A program made the translations under genes and the position numbers. Source: an uncultured Oscillospiraceae bacterium (GTDB lineage Bacteria; Bacillota; Clostridia; Oscillospirales; Acutalibacteraceae). Taken from it: a DNA stretch of 64,000 nucleotides. The stretch's first letter is position 1. The number at the start of each line of letters is the position of its first letter. Positions 26,561-35,999 of the stretch are shown piece after piece. The notes under the pieces were generated by a model. It saw nothing but the letters and a program-made list of their open reading frames with translations, was not told where the DNA came from and made no database searches. The stretch covers positions 62,001 through 126,000 of the forward strand of contig CABULH010000001.1 of NCBI GenBank assembly GCA_902492455.1, written 5' to 3'.

Positions 26561-27253
26561 ATGAATCGTGAGGAGATCAGACTTTGGATCCAGGATCGGG
26601 CGGAACCGGATTTTCAGTCTTTTTCCGCCGCTTTGGTGCCCGGAGCGGGTAATATGGCAGGTGTGAGGCTGCCGCTGCTGAAAAGCTTGGCCAAGGATAT
26701 CGCCAGACAGCCGGATTGGCGGATATTTGTGGAAAATACAGATGACATCTGGTTTGAGGAAACCATGCTGCGGGGAATGGTGATCGGCTGCGCGTCTATG
26801 GAGCTGGAGGAACGGCTGGAACAGGTGGCGGCGTTTGTGCCCCAGATCCGCAACTGGTCGGTGTGCGACAGCTTCTGCGCGGCGCAGAAATGGGCCGCAC
26901 GCAGCCGGGATACAGTCTGGATGTTTCTCCAGCCCTACCTTCAATCGGAAGAAGAATTCCATATCCGTTTTGCCGCCGTGATGCTGCTGGACCATTTTCT
27001 GACGGAGGATTTCATCGACCGGGTGCTGGAGGCGCTGGATAAAATGAAATTGACCGGGTATTACGCCCAGATGGCGGTAGCCTGGGCGGTTTCCGTCGCC
27101 TATGTGAAATTTCCGCAGAAAACAGAGGATTATCTCCATCGATGCAGATTGGATGATTTCACCTATAACAAAGCCATTCAAAAAGCGATAGAATCCCGCC
27201 GGGTGTGTGAGACGGATAAAGAACGGCTGCGTGGGATGAAAAGGAAAGGGTGA
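26561..27253 (+). CDS. DNA alkylation repair protein, AlkD-like
   Basis: 230 residues made of HEAT-like helical repeats. The N-terminal GAGNMAGVRLPLLKSLAKDI, the region NWSVCDSFCAAQKWA and the end FTYNKAIQKAIESRRVCETDKERLR match the AlkD-like family, glycosylases that remove alkylated bases without base flipping. Catalytic Asp/Trp positions are consistent (VCDSFC, KWAARS) but not verified. A DUF1848 gene follows after 10 nt, forming an apparent pair. Confidence 0.85.
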   Translation: MNREEIRLWIQDRAEPDFQSFSAALVPGAGNMAGVRLPLLKSLAKDIARQPDWRIFVENTDDIWFEETMLRGMVIGCASMELEERLEQVAAFVPQIRNWSVCDSFCAAQKWAARSRDTVWMFLQPYLQSEEEFHIRFAAVMLLDHFLTEDFIDRVLEALDKMKLTGYYAQMAVAWAVSVAYVKFPQKTEDYLHRCRLDDFTYNKAIQKAIESRRVCETDKERLRGMKRKG

Positions 27254-27263
27254 ACAATCGGGA

Positions 27264-28217
27264 ATGATTATCAGCATCAGCCGTCGAACGGATATCCCCG
27301 CCCTGTATACGGATTGGCTGATGAACCGATTGCGGGAGGGATATGCCTTGGTACGGGAACCCTACCGCCCCCATCGGGTCGGTCGGGTGAATTTGGCGCC
27401 GCAGGAAACGGACTGTCTGGTTTTCTGGTCTAAAAATCCGGAGCCGCTGCTGCCTCACTTAGAAGAAATTGAGAGGATGGGCCATCTGTTCTATTTCCAG
27501 TTTACCCTGAATCCCTACGGCCCACCCTTGGAAGCGGGCTTGCCGCCGGTGAACAGAAGGATCGATACCTTTCGGCGGCTTGCCCAGGCTGTTGGGCCGG
27601 AGCGGGTGATCTGGCGGTATGACCCGGTAATCTTCGGCAGCGGATGGGACGCGGAGAAACACCGGGCGGTTTTTGAAGAACTGGCGGAGGCACTGGAAGG
27701 CTGTTCCCGCCGCTGTATTTTCAGCTTTCTTGATTGGTATCCCGGCATGCAGGGGAGGATGCAGGGACTGGCCCAGCGGCCGGATGAGGTTCAACGGTAC
27801 TCTGTGGCTGCCGGCATTGCAGCGTCCGCCAGGCGGCATGGATTCCACCCTGCTACCTGCTGCGAAGAGGAAGACTATGGTGAACTGGGGATCGGCCGGG
27901 CATCCTGTATTGATCCGGAGCTGATTGAGAAGCTGCTGGGCTGCCCTGTCCGCCAGAAGAAAGATCCGGGACAGCGGCCGGGCTGCGGCTGCATAGCCAG
28001 TGTGGATATCGGCGCTTATGGAACTTGTCTCAACGGCTGCCGATACTGCTATGCCAATCGGTCGGAGACGGCGGCAGAGCGGAATCACGCGAGACATGAT
28101 CCCGCGTCCCCACTGCTGATCGGCTGTCTGGAAGCGGGGGATGAGATTGTGGAGAAAGATACAGGTTCGGTCCGGATCGGCCAGACATCTCTTTTTGGAG
28201 AACACAATCAAGGATGA
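27264..28217 (+). CDS. DUF1848 protein with radical-SAM-like cysteine motif
   Basis: 317 residues. The opening ISISRRTDIPALYTDWLMN, then FWSKNPEPLLPHL, YFQFTLNPYG and RVIWRYDPVIF are typical of DUF1848. Near the C-terminus, after CGCIASVDIGAYGTC, comes CLNGCRYCYAN, a CxxxCxxC pattern of the kind that binds a 4Fe-4S cluster in radical-SAM enzymes, although its C-terminal placement is unusual. Family function is not established. Coupled to the AlkD-like gene (10 nt gap), so a role in nucleic-acid repair or modification is a guess. Confidence 0.8.
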   Translation: MIISISRRTDIPALYTDWLMNRLREGYALVREPYRPHRVGRVNLAPQETDCLVFWSKNPEPLLPHLEEIERMGHLFYFQFTLNPYGPPLEAGLPPVNRRIDTFRRLAQAVGPERVIWRYDPVIFGSGWDAEKHRAVFEELAEALEGCSRRCIFSFLDWYPGMQGRMQGLAQRPDEVQRYSVAAGIAASARRHGFHPATCCEEEDYGELGIGRASCIDPELIEKLLGCPVRQKKDPGQRPGCGCIASVDIGAYGTCLNGCRYCYANRSETAAERNHARHDPASPLLIGCLEAGDEIVEKDTGSVRIGQTSLFGEHNQG

Positions 28218-28463
28218 ATTGTTATGTCAGACAACAATCCTATTTAAGCTGCCAGAGGTATATTTATTTTATCGATCTCATAGGTATATGCGGCGCCCGT
28301 CGTCTTAGAATGCAAATCCTTATAGAGTGTATCTCATCATCATATGGGTTTCAGACGAGGGAGGAAGAGGGCGGAAAGCGGCGCGCTGCGGCAGGGCAGG
28401 GCCGCCAAGCGAGCAGGATGGGTTCTGGCCCGTGAAATCGGCCAATTGGAGGATTTGGACCGG
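28218..28463. other. Gene-free stretch before the potassium transporter
   Basis: About 310 bases separate DUF1848 from the next start. It holds no convincing reading frame or riboswitch. The 28340-28460 part is GC-rich with short frames in several registers; the only clear signal is the promoter at 28464. Confidence 0.4.
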
Positions 28464-28492
28464 TTGCAGGGGAAGGCGGAAGGTGATATAAT
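28464..28492 (+). promoter_or_regulatory. Promoter of the Ktr/Trk operon
   Basis: TTGCAG (28464-28469) and TATAAT (28487-28492), 17-bp spacer. Transcription would start about 30 nt before the ATG, so a long c-di-AMP riboswitch leader is excluded for this promoter. Confidence 0.75.
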
Positions 28493-28531
28493 GCGCGTAG
28501 CAGCCATGGGCGCTGATGGAGGATAGAATAC

Positions 28532-29983
28532 ATGAGTGAACAGCAGGGCAACCATCCGGAAGGGCAGAACGACGAGCTGCCCAATGCTTTTTCAACTGAC
28601 GATTCTCCCAAGAACGAGATGCGCGGACGGTTTACCCGTCTGCTGAAAAGTTTGAAGCCGGGACAGATTCTCACCATGGGATTCCTCGCGGTGGTAATAC
28701 TGGGCGCGCTGCTGCTGACACTGCCTGTCGCAACCATCGACCGGGAAACTTTGGGATTTGTGGACGCTCTGTTTACCGCTACCTCTGCCGTGTGCGTCAC
28801 CGGCTTGACAGTGGTAAACACAGGCGTTACCTTTTCCGTTTTCGGACAGGTCGTCATTATTGTGCTGATTCAGATCGGCGGTCTAGGCTTTATGACGATA
28901 GCTTCGCTGGTATTCATGGCTATTGGCCGCCGGATTTCCCTGCGGGAACGGCTGGTGATTCAGGAATCCTTCAACGCCGATTCTCTCCAGGGGTTGGTAC
29001 GGCTGGTTAGGAATGCTATCTTGGTTACGGTGATCATTGAAGGGATAGGCTGTGTGATCTTTACCCTGCGTTTTGTTCCGGTTTATGGGTTGGGAAAAGG
29101 CGTTTTCTACGCCATGTTTATGGCGGTGTCTGCCTTCTGCAATGCCGGATTTGATCCCTTTGGGTTTGCCAATTCCATTGAACCCTTTGCGGCGGACCCG
29201 GTGATTAATCTGACGGTGATGCTGCTGATTACGCTGGGCGGCATGGGTTTTTCGGTGATACTGGATGTCGTGCGTCAACGCCGGTTTCGACGGCTGATGC
29301 TTCACAGCAGGATTGTTTTGGTCATGACGGGTATTCTATTTTTATCCGGCTGGCTGCTGACTCTGCTCCTGGAATGGAATAATCCGGCGACCCTGGGGAA
29401 ATTTCCGCCGGCAGTGCGGGTAATGGCCGGAGCCTTCCAGTCGGTGACCCTGCGGACCGCGGGATTTGATACCATCGGCCAGGGCGGATTGACGCCGGCG
29501 GGACAGATGATATCGATTATTCATATGTTTATCGGCGCTTCTCCGGCATCCACCGGCGGCGGTATCAAGACCACCACCTTTTTTGTGGTATTTCTATCGG
29601 TAGCAGCTATGGTGCGGCGAAAAACAGATTACAACGTCTATCATCGTCGGCTCAATGAACAGCTGATTCGCCGGGCATTGGCGATTTTCACCCTGGCGCT
29701 GACCCTGGTATTGTTTGATACGGTGGTCATCAGTGCGGTGGAAAGCTTGGCTGGAAACGAGGACACCCTGGCGGATGTGCTGTATGAAACGGTTTCGGCT
29801 TTTGCCACGGTGGGACTTACCACCGGCATTACCCCCTCCCTCAGCACGGTATCCAAGCTGTTGATCTCGCTGACTATGTTCCTGGGCAGAGTGGGGCTGC
29901 TGACGGTTTCCATGGCGCTTTCCGGCGGACCCGGGAAGCCGGATGCCATTCGCTATCCGGAAGAACGAATGATGGTGGGATAA
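28532..29983 (+). CDS. ktrB: Potassium uptake channel, TrkH/KtrB family
   Basis: 483 residues, a ~45-residue hydrophilic N-terminus and about ten membrane segments in four channel-like repeats. The selectivity loops are visible as TSAVCVTGLTVVN, SAFCNAGFDPFG, TAGFDTIGQGGL and SAFATVGLTTGI. IGASPASTGGGIKTTTF is the other family landmark. Works with the cytoplasmic RCK subunit encoded 42 nt downstream to import potassium. Confidence 0.93.
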   Translation: MSEQQGNHPEGQNDELPNAFSTDDSPKNEMRGRFTRLLKSLKPGQILTMGFLAVVILGALLLTLPVATIDRETLGFVDALFTATSAVCVTGLTVVNTGVTFSVFGQVVIIVLIQIGGLGFMTIASLVFMAIGRRISLRERLVIQESFNADSLQGLVRLVRNAILVTVIIEGIGCVIFTLRFVPVYGLGKGVFYAMFMAVSAFCNAGFDPFGFANSIEPFAADPVINLTVMLLITLGGMGFSVILDVVRQRRFRRLMLHSRIVLVMTGILFLSGWLLTLLLEWNNPATLGKFPPAVRVMAGAFQSVTLRTAGFDTIGQGGLTPAGQMISIIHMFIGASPASTGGGIKTTTFFVVFLSVAAMVRRKTDYNVYHRRLNEQLIRRALAIFTLALTLVLFDTVVISAVESLAGNEDTLADVLYETVSAFATVGLTTGITPSLSTVSKLLISLTMFLGRVGLLTVSMALSGGPGKPDAIRYPEERMMVG

Positions 29984-30025
29984 GCGTTTTAGTTGTCTGT
30001 TCAGGCAGAAAGGGAAGGAAGACTC

Positions 30026-30688
30026 ATGAAACAAATAGCGGTATTGGGCCTCAGCCGGTTTGGCGCCAGTGTGGCACGGTCTTTGGAGACCATGGGCGTG
30101 GAAGTGATGGGCGTGGACAGCGACAAGGAAAAGGTTGCGGATCTGGCCCACGATATCACCCATGTGGTTCAGGCGGATATTCTGGACGCCGACGCGCTGG
30201 ATTCGCTGGGGCTACGGAACTTCGACGTGGTGGTGCTCAGCGTCAAGGATGTGGAGATCAGCTGCCTGGCTACCATGGCGCTGAAGGATCACGGAGCTGC
30301 CAAGGTAGTCGCTCAGGCCAGCGGTGAAGCCCACGCCAAAATTCTGGAGCGTATCGGTGCGGACAAGGTGATCATGCCGGAAAAGGATATGGGGATTCGG
30401 CTGGCCCGCAGCCTGGCGGGCAACAATATCCTGGATTATATGGAACTGTCCTCCCGTCACAGTCTGGTGGAAATCGAAGCACTGGACGAATGGGTGGGGC
30501 ACACTCTCAAGGAGAACAACATCCGTTCCCGGTATGGGATCAATGTGGTGGCGATCCGCTCAGGCAAAACTCTGCGGGTATCTCCCCAGAGCGATGATCT
30601 GATCCATGACGGCGATATCATGGTGGTTATCGGTGAAAATAACGACCTGGAGCGAATGAACAAGATAGAAAAGAAGAGAAAGAAGTAA
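30026..30688 (+). CDS. ktrA: Potassium uptake regulatory subunit, TrkA/KtrA (RCK)
   Basis: 220 residues: RCK_N Rossmann domain (VLGLSRFGASVARSLETMG, then acidic end VDSDKEKV) and RCK_C domain in the last ~85 residues (SLVEIEALDEWVGHTL, HDGDIMVVIGENNDLERMN). RCK subunits bind nucleotides, and in Firmicutes often c-di-AMP, to gate KtrB. ATG 30026 follows GGAAGGA. Ends the two-gene operon before a bidirectional terminator. Confidence 0.92.
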   Translation: MKQIAVLGLSRFGASVARSLETMGVEVMGVDSDKEKVADLAHDITHVVQADILDADALDSLGLRNFDVVVLSVKDVEISCLATMALKDHGAAKVVAQASGEAHAKILERIGADKVIMPEKDMGIRLARSLAGNNILDYMELSSRHSLVEIEALDEWVGHTLKENNIRSRYGINVVAIRSGKTLRVSPQSDDLIHDGDIMVVIGENNDLERMNKIEKKRKK

Positions 30689-30741
30689 TAAGGAGAGGCT
30701 TGCTGAGGGGTCATTCCAAAGTTGATAGAGCTGTGCTATGC

Positions 30742-30778
30742 AAAAAAGAAGGGAGCCTGGCTCCCTTCTTTTTTTATT
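30742..30778. terminator. Bidirectional intrinsic terminator
   Basis: AAAAAAGAAGGGAGC pairs with GCTCCCTTCTTTTTT around CTG. It separates ktrA and the MFS gene. Confidence 0.85.
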
Positions 30779-31973
30779 CAGCCGTTGGGCTTTTCTTCTT
30801 ATGCAGGGCAAACAGGCCTAGGCAGATAATCAACAATACAGGAAAAACGATGGCCGAAAGAAGTCCGACTTTCAGGTTATCCTCAAAGGCTCCTGATACA
30901 AATCCCACTAGCGTCGGCCCCGCCGAACAGCCCAGATCCCCGGCCAGAGCCAGCAGGGCGAACATGGCGGTGCCTCCCGCCCGTATCTCCTTGGCGGAGA
31001 TGCTGAAAGTACCCGGCCACATGATTCCCACCGAAAGGCCGCAGAGAGCGCAGCCCACAAGACCGAAAATCGGCCAGGGAGACAAGGCGGCCAACAGATA
31101 GCTGACGATACACAGAATGCTGCTCAGCAGCATGAAAGGAGCAAGAGCCACCTTTTCGCTGAATTTAGCGTAGAAAACCCTCGCCAGCCCCATCAGCACG
31201 GCAAAAGCACAGGGGCCGGCCAGGTCACCGATGGTTTTGGACACCCCCAACCCGGCTTCTGCGAAAACGGAAGCCCACTGGCTGACGGCCTGTTCACTGG
31301 CGCCCGCGCACAGCATCATCAGTAGCATAATCCAGAAGATTCGCATACCCGCCAGCTTGCGGAAGGGAAGACCTTCGGCTCCGTCCGTCAGGGTCCGCAG
31401 GGGAACCTGAGAAAAATACACAGCGTTGGCTAAAGGGATAATTGCCCAAATCAGGGCCAGAATCTTCCAGTTGGCAATGCCTGCAAAGGTGAAAAAGGCA
31501 GTGGACAAAAGCACTACAGCCACATGACCCCAGCAGTAGAAGGAATGCAGCAAGCTCATGGCTGCCTCCTTTCGTTCGGTGGGACAGGCTTCCACTATGG
31601 GACTGATCAGCACCTCAATCAGACCGCCGCCGATGGCGTACAGGATAATGGCGGCCAACAGGCCGATATAGGGATCGGCAAACCATTCCGGCAGCACAGT
31701 GAGGCCGATCAGACCGGCAGCAGAGAACAAGTGAGCAGCCACTATACTGATGCGGTACCCGATTTTGTCCACAAATTTAGCGGCAAGAACATCCACCACC
31801 AGCTGAACCCCGAAATTAAAGGTTACCAGCAGGGCGATCTTATCCAGCGAGATGGCGTAGGTGGTCTGGAAGGTCAGAAATAGAAGGGGTGCAAAGTTGT
31901 TGATAATCGCCTGTACAATGTAACCGATGAAGCTGGCGGTAAGGGTATGGCGAAAATTTTGCCGCAGACTCAT
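30774..31973 (-). CDS. Major facilitator superfamily transporter
   Basis: 399 residues with about 12 membrane helices. The loop between helices 2 and 3 (AKFVDKIGYRISIVAAH) and the overall pattern suit MFS sugar or drug exporters; LCGLSVGIMWPGTFSISA and GTAMFALLALAGDLGC resemble FucP/YbjJ-type members. Start chosen at ATG 31973 with AAAGGATG upstream; a GTG ten codons earlier is less likely. Substrate unknown. Single gene. Confidence 0.8.
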   Translation of the reverse strand: MSLRQNFRHTLTASFIGYIVQAIINNFAPLLFLTFQTTYAISLDKIALLVTFNFGVQLVVDVLAAKFVDKIGYRISIVAAHLFSAAGLIGLTVLPEWFADPYIGLLAAIILYAIGGGLIEVLISPIVEACPTERKEAAMSLLHSFYCWGHVAVVLLSTAFFTFAGIANWKILALIWAIIPLANAVYFSQVPLRTLTDGAEGLPFRKLAGMRIFWIMLLMMLCAGASEQAVSQWASVFAEAGLGVSKTIGDLAGPCAFAVLMGLARVFYAKFSEKVALAPFMLLSSILCIVSYLLAALSPWPIFGLVGCALCGLSVGIMWPGTFSISAKEIRAGGTAMFALLALAGDLGCSAGPTLVGFVSGAFEDNLKVGLLSAIVFPVLLIICLGLFALHKKKSPTAE

Positions 31974-32144
31974 GAGAACGACATCCTTTGCTGTAAAGGT
32001 CACGGTGCTCGATGAACACGATGATCAATGTATCATGCCTTTGGAAAAAAAGCAATGGCAATCTGGAAAAAACAAAGACTGCAAAATATAAAGGCCGCCT
32101 GTTTCTCCCGGCGTTCCGGGCAGGCGGTTTGGATATTGGTTTGT

Positions 32145-32372
32145 CTAGTCATCAAAAAAGAAGAGTTTATGGACAGGTATCTCCAAAGCATCCGAGAGAC
32201 GAAACAGGACATCCAGAGATACGCCGGTGGCCGCCAGCTCGATATTGCCGATATGTGTTCGGTCAATTTGCAGCAGCTGAGCCAGATAAGATTGGGTAAA
32301 GCCGCGCAGCTTACGGTAATAGGCAATATTCAGTCCCAGCTTTTTATATTTATCCATGTAACGGTAATCCAT
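32145..32372 (-). CDS. Xre-family helix-turn-helix protein, 75 aa
   Basis: 75 residues, almost entirely one HTH_3 domain: LGLNIAYYRKLRGFTQ, SYLAQLLQIDRTHIGNIE, then VSLDVLFRLSDALEIPVHKLF. GGGGGTG lies 6 nt before the ATG. Stands between a MFS transporter and a DUF1836 gene on the same strand. Likely a DNA-binding regulator; target unknown. Confidence 0.85.
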   Translation of the reverse strand: MDYRYMDKYKKLGLNIAYYRKLRGFTQSYLAQLLQIDRTHIGNIELAATGVSLDVLFRLSDALEIPVHKLFFFDD

Positions 32373-32493
32373 GATTTTTCACCCCCAGCCAAAAAACGGC
32401 GCAGCGCCGGACCGGGGAAGGCGGCGACTTTCCACGCGGAGATAAAACAAGAGAGCCGCGAGGGTGGCGGCTCCCATTGGATGACCAGCGGCA

Positions 32494-33084
32494 TTATTCC
32501 GCCGGACGTTCTTTTTTCGCTTTTTTCTCTTCCTTTTTCTCTTTTTCCAGTTCCTTATCTTCACTGGGTTTCAGACTATCCAAAATTCGTGCGGCGGCAA
32601 TCCGCCGCGCATTGGCCTCCAGCGCCATGGTCATAGCCAGCTGATATAAAGCGGCGGTATCCTGCTCCCTGGCGGCGTCGATCCGGGATGCAGCTTCCTG
32701 CATCGCCTGACGATGAATGGTGGTAAAAGCCGGATACAGATCTTCCACTCCCTTGCCGGCTGTCATCCCCTCCAAAATATTGTGAATCTCAGGCAGGGAG
32801 AGCACGGATTTCAGCATACAGATCATCAGCAGCATCGCCAGATGATTTCGGGAGTATTTTTTGGATTCCGGACGGGGAAGAACACCGTCCTTTACATAGT
32901 TGTTAATCATGCTGGAGGTGAGCAGACGCTCCCCGTCGCCGGAAAAAGGCGCCAGCTGTTTATCCATCAAGGTGATTACCTGATCCATATATAGATCCAG
33001 CTCCGGCAGACGATCCCATTCCGCCGGCTGATAGTCATGGATGGCAGCCGTCCAATCCAGAAGTTCCTGTGGTATTTGCTCCAT
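32494..33084 (-). CDS. DUF1836 protein
   Basis: 196 residues. LLTSSMINNYVKDGVLPRPE followed by KYSRNHLAMLLMICMLKSVL is the DUF1836 signature, a MerR-like helix-turn-helix family of unknown function. The tail is a Lys/Glu-rich helix (ELEKEKKEEKKAKKE). AAAGGAC is about 12 nt before the ATG. No operon partner; possibly a transcription regulator. Confidence 0.8.
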   Translation of the reverse strand: MEQIPQELLDWTAAIHDYQPAEWDRLPELDLYMDQVITLMDKQLAPFSGDGERLLTSSMINNYVKDGVLPRPESKKYSRNHLAMLLMICMLKSVLSLPEIHNILEGMTAGKGVEDLYPAFTTIHRQAMQEAASRIDAAREQDTAALYQLAMTMALEANARRIAAARILDSLKPSEDKELEKEKKEEKKAKKERPAE

Positions 33085-33384
33085 ATTCTCAACCAGTCCT
33101 TTCGCTTATGCAGAAGACACGGGCTTGGCTTTCCCCATTTTATCCCCGCCGCCCTTTTTTCATACGGCCGAATAGCCAGCCATTCGTTTTTTCTGTTTCC
33201 CTCTGTTCCCTGCCGCGTCAAAAATGTGCGGCCGCATTCCTCGAATCTGTATAAAGTATAACATGATGCGGCAGACTATGCAAGAAGGGAATTTCGAATC
33301 CGTTGGAATGTTTAATACTTCATAACATAGTATTCATAATTATATGTTACAATATAAATGATTAAATCCGGTGGAGGAATTATT

Positions 33385-34098
33385 ATGAACGATATCCGTT
33401 CGGTGGCGATTTGGGGTGACAGCGTTATGAAAGGTGTGGTGTATGACGACCTTAAAGGGCGTTATGTTCTGCTGCCGGAGTGCGGAGCGGACAAGGCTTC
33501 CAAGACGCTCGGGCTGACTCTGCGCAATCGTTCTCGTATGGGCTGCACCGTAACCAAGGGGCTGCAGATCATGAAAAAGGATTTGCAGACCGGTGTGGAA
33601 GGGGATGTGGCGCTGCTGGAATTCGGCGGCAATGATTGCGATTATGACTGGGCTCAGGTGGCGGAGAGGCCGCAGGAACAGCATCTCCCCAAAACGCCGC
33701 TGCATACCTTTATCGCTCAGCTGAGGGAAATGGTTCGCCTGGCGCGGCAAAGAGGGATGGAACCGGTGATGATGAGTCTTCCTCCTATTCACGCCCAGCG
33801 TTATTTTGATTTCTTCACCCGTGATGGACTGAGCAGAGACAATATCCTGTTGTGGCTGGGGGATATCCAGTTCATCTACCGCTGGCACGAGCGGTATAAT
33901 GCGGCGGTTATGCGGGTAGCACAGGAATGCGGCTGCCTGCTGGCAGATGTGCGGGAAGCCTTTTTGGGACAGCGGCATTATGAGGATCTGCTTTGTGCCG
34001 ATGGGATTCACCCCAATGAAAAGGGACATTCCTTGATGGAAAGCGTACTGGAATCTTTCGGCGCGGCGGTACGCCCGCAGCTGGCGGCTGCCGAATAA
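33385..34098 (+). CDS. SGNH/GDSL-family hydrolase
   Basis: 237 residues, no signal peptide. Block I VAIWGDSVMKGVVYDD holds the nucleophile Ser; block III FGGNDCDYDW has the oxyanion Asn; block V DGIHPNEKGH holds the Asp-xx-His. Intracellular esterase or acetyl-hydrolase of unknown substrate. ATG 33385 follows GGTGGAGG; the frame is open from 33358. Monocistronic. Confidence 0.85.
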   Translation: MNDIRSVAIWGDSVMKGVVYDDLKGRYVLLPECGADKASKTLGLTLRNRSRMGCTVTKGLQIMKKDLQTGVEGDVALLEFGGNDCDYDWAQVAERPQEQHLPKTPLHTFIAQLREMVRLARQRGMEPVMMSLPPIHAQRYFDFFTRDGLSRDNILLWLGDIQFIYRWHERYNAAVMRVAQECGCLLADVREAFLGQRHYEDLLCADGIHPNEKGHSLMESVLESFGAAVRPQLAAAE

Positions 34099-34147
34099 GC
34101 AGCTGACCAATCAATATAGAGTCATCGGAAGAACGGAATTATTGGCG

Positions 34148-34177
34148 ATGCCCCTGCGCTTTATGCGCAGGGGCATT
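34148..34177 (+). terminator. Hairpin after the SGNH hydrolase
   Basis: ATGCCCCTGCGC pairs with GCGCAGGGGCAT around TTTAT. The T-tract afterward is weak. Confidence 0.5.
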
Positions 34178-34525
34178 AGTATGTTAAAAAACAAGCGGAG
34201 AATACGGCTTTATCTGATTTCTATAACTCACAAAATCTTCGTCTATTCCTTGGATGTTTTACGTGTTGACTTAACAGAATTTAGCACCTATAATGTGAAT
34301 ATAACTCACATTTTTTATTTACTATATTTTCATATTGCATACAAAATATAAATAAATTTTGGATATAATTTAAATTTGCTTATATGGTACCCAGCGGGTT
34401 GGATTATATCAATAGTATTCAGCAAAGGGGGGATTCTGTACGGCGAACCGGCGCATAAAATGGCAGAATAGCGGCATGACGTCGGTCGGATGCGATGGAA
34501 GGGAATAATAAAAAGGAGAGTCAAA
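34178..34525 (+). other. AT-rich gene-free stretch upstream of the secreted protein
   Basis: About 350 bases, markedly AT-rich between 34250 and 34375, with TATAAT at 34364-34369 but no good -35 at standard spacing. No gene or known RNA motif recognised. Probably the promoter and upstream region of the 34526 gene. Confidence 0.4.
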
Positions 34526-35917
34526 ATGAAAAAGAAGCTGTCACTGGTGCTTTGCCTGCTCTTGGTATGGGCGAACTTATTTGCTTTTGCCGTTCCTGCT
34601 TCTGTCTCCAGTACAAATCGTACCCCCGCCATCAATGAAGATGTTTACTATTTTCTTAAAAACGCAGCCACAGGGTATTATATGAGCAGTAATCCGGTCA
34701 ACGGCAATGTCTATTGTACTTCCACGATCTATAGTGTGGGGACTGCCCCAAGCAGCATGGCAATGTGGTGTTTTGCTTTTGATGAAGAGAACGATAGCTA
34801 CCAAATTACCACCAAAGCTATGAGCCTGCAGTTGAGCGTGAACGGCACTGAAACCGCTGCAGGTTCATATAATGTGACTGCCGGTTCCGCCAATAATCAC
34901 TGGACAGTGACTTATCTCGGAGCCGATAGAGTTTCTTTCCGCTCCAAGCAGTTTGATGGCAGCTTGTATGCGAACAGCGGGACAGGCAGCGCTTTTGGAA
35001 CGGATTATAGTGCCGCGGGGAATGTATTGCTGAGGCCTGATACATCCAGTCTCAATCAGCAATGGGTCTTGGAACCGGCCGAAATACTGCCGGAAGGTGA
35101 ATACTATTTCCGGAATCCTTTGGATACTGCTCCTCTATCCTTTTATTCGCTGGATGTGGACGGCAGTCTTGGAAACCGTAAAAAGCTTACCGTTACCAAA
35201 TCGGGTGATGGGATTACCTTTACTCAGGAGCTGAACAACACAAAGAGATTTTTAGGGACCGATGCGCTGGATAATACAGTCCTGATGTCTTACTCCTATC
35301 ATTGCGCCAACACCTTATGGAAGGCCTATAAGAGTATCAGCACGGGGGCGTATTATTTGGTGCCCTATTACAGAGCAGATCTTCATATTATATACGGCGG
35401 CGCAAACGCTTCTTTATCCCAGACGGCGGGGGAACATAATACTTTTAATGCGCGGAAGACAAATGCCAACTATCTACCGGAATTGAATCGGATGTCCTAT
35501 ACGGTCAAAAGCGTCAAGGACAACCGGCCGATTAAACAATATCAAAACAACATGAACGGTCTTTATCTAGGCAATGCCGGAGATGTCGGCCTTACCATTG
35601 ATGTGATTTATGATGAAGACTACGATGCGTATGTACTGACTTTTACGGATACCAATCCACTCCCCGGGCATACCGGCAGTTTGGATCGATACATCTGGTA
35701 TGGATATGAAAACGATTCCTCCTATTGGACAACCTTCAGCAGCACCCTCACGCCGGAGTGCTATTGGACGATTACTCAAATGGGGAGCGGGTATGTTTTC
35801 AAGCCGCTGCTCCTGCCGGACTGTGCACTGAGCAATGACAGCTATCATGATTTGACGGTTAACACGCACCATGACAGTTATGGTGCGGACATGCAGTGGA
35901 TTCTGACAGCGGTGTAA
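34526..35917 (+). CDS. Secreted protein with ricin-like (beta-trefoil) repeats
   Basis: 463 residues. Signal peptide ~1-27 (KKLSLVLCLLLVWANLFAFA). The mature part has repeated segments shaped like RICIN/CBM13 modules: VYYFLKNAATGYYMS, NHWTVTYLG, NQQWVLEPA, EYYFRNPLD, CYWTITQMG, DMQWILTAV. The recurrent QW-type ends mark lectin-like carbohydrate binding. No catalytic domain, sortase motif or S-layer repeats seen, so it is probably released or loosely wall-bound. AAAAGGAGAG precedes the ATG. Single gene with a strong terminator. Confidence 0.72.
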   Translation: MKKKLSLVLCLLLVWANLFAFAVPASVSSTNRTPAINEDVYYFLKNAATGYYMSSNPVNGNVYCTSTIYSVGTAPSSMAMWCFAFDEENDSYQITTKAMSLQLSVNGTETAAGSYNVTAGSANNHWTVTYLGADRVSFRSKQFDGSLYANSGTGSAFGTDYSAAGNVLLRPDTSSLNQQWVLEPAEILPEGEYYFRNPLDTAPLSFYSLDVDGSLGNRKKLTVTKSGDGITFTQELNNTKRFLGTDALDNTVLMSYSYHCANTLWKAYKSISTGAYYLVPYYRADLHIIYGGANASLSQTAGEHNTFNARKTNANYLPELNRMSYTVKSVKDNRPIKQYQNNMNGLYLGNAGDVGLTIDVIYDEDYDAYVLTFTDTNPLPGHTGSLDRYIWYGYENDSSYWTTFSSTLTPECYWTITQMGSGYVFKPLLLPDCALSNDSYHDLTVNTHHDSYGADMQWILTAV

Positions 35918-35940
35918 GAACAGAGGCTGCTTCACAGGAA

Positions 35941-35979
35941 AAAACAGGAGACAAGCCATGCTTGTCTCCTGTTTTTTCT
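35941..35979. terminator. Bidirectional intrinsic terminator
   Basis: AAAACAGGAGACAAG pairs with CTTGTCTCCTGTTTT around CCATG, followed by T residues. Confidence 0.88.
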
Positions 35980-35999
35980 ACGGTATGGGCATCAGCTTC

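Noticed and set aside
28344..28526. 60-codon open frame before ktrB
   Set aside because: Spans the ktrB promoter and lacks a ribosome site.
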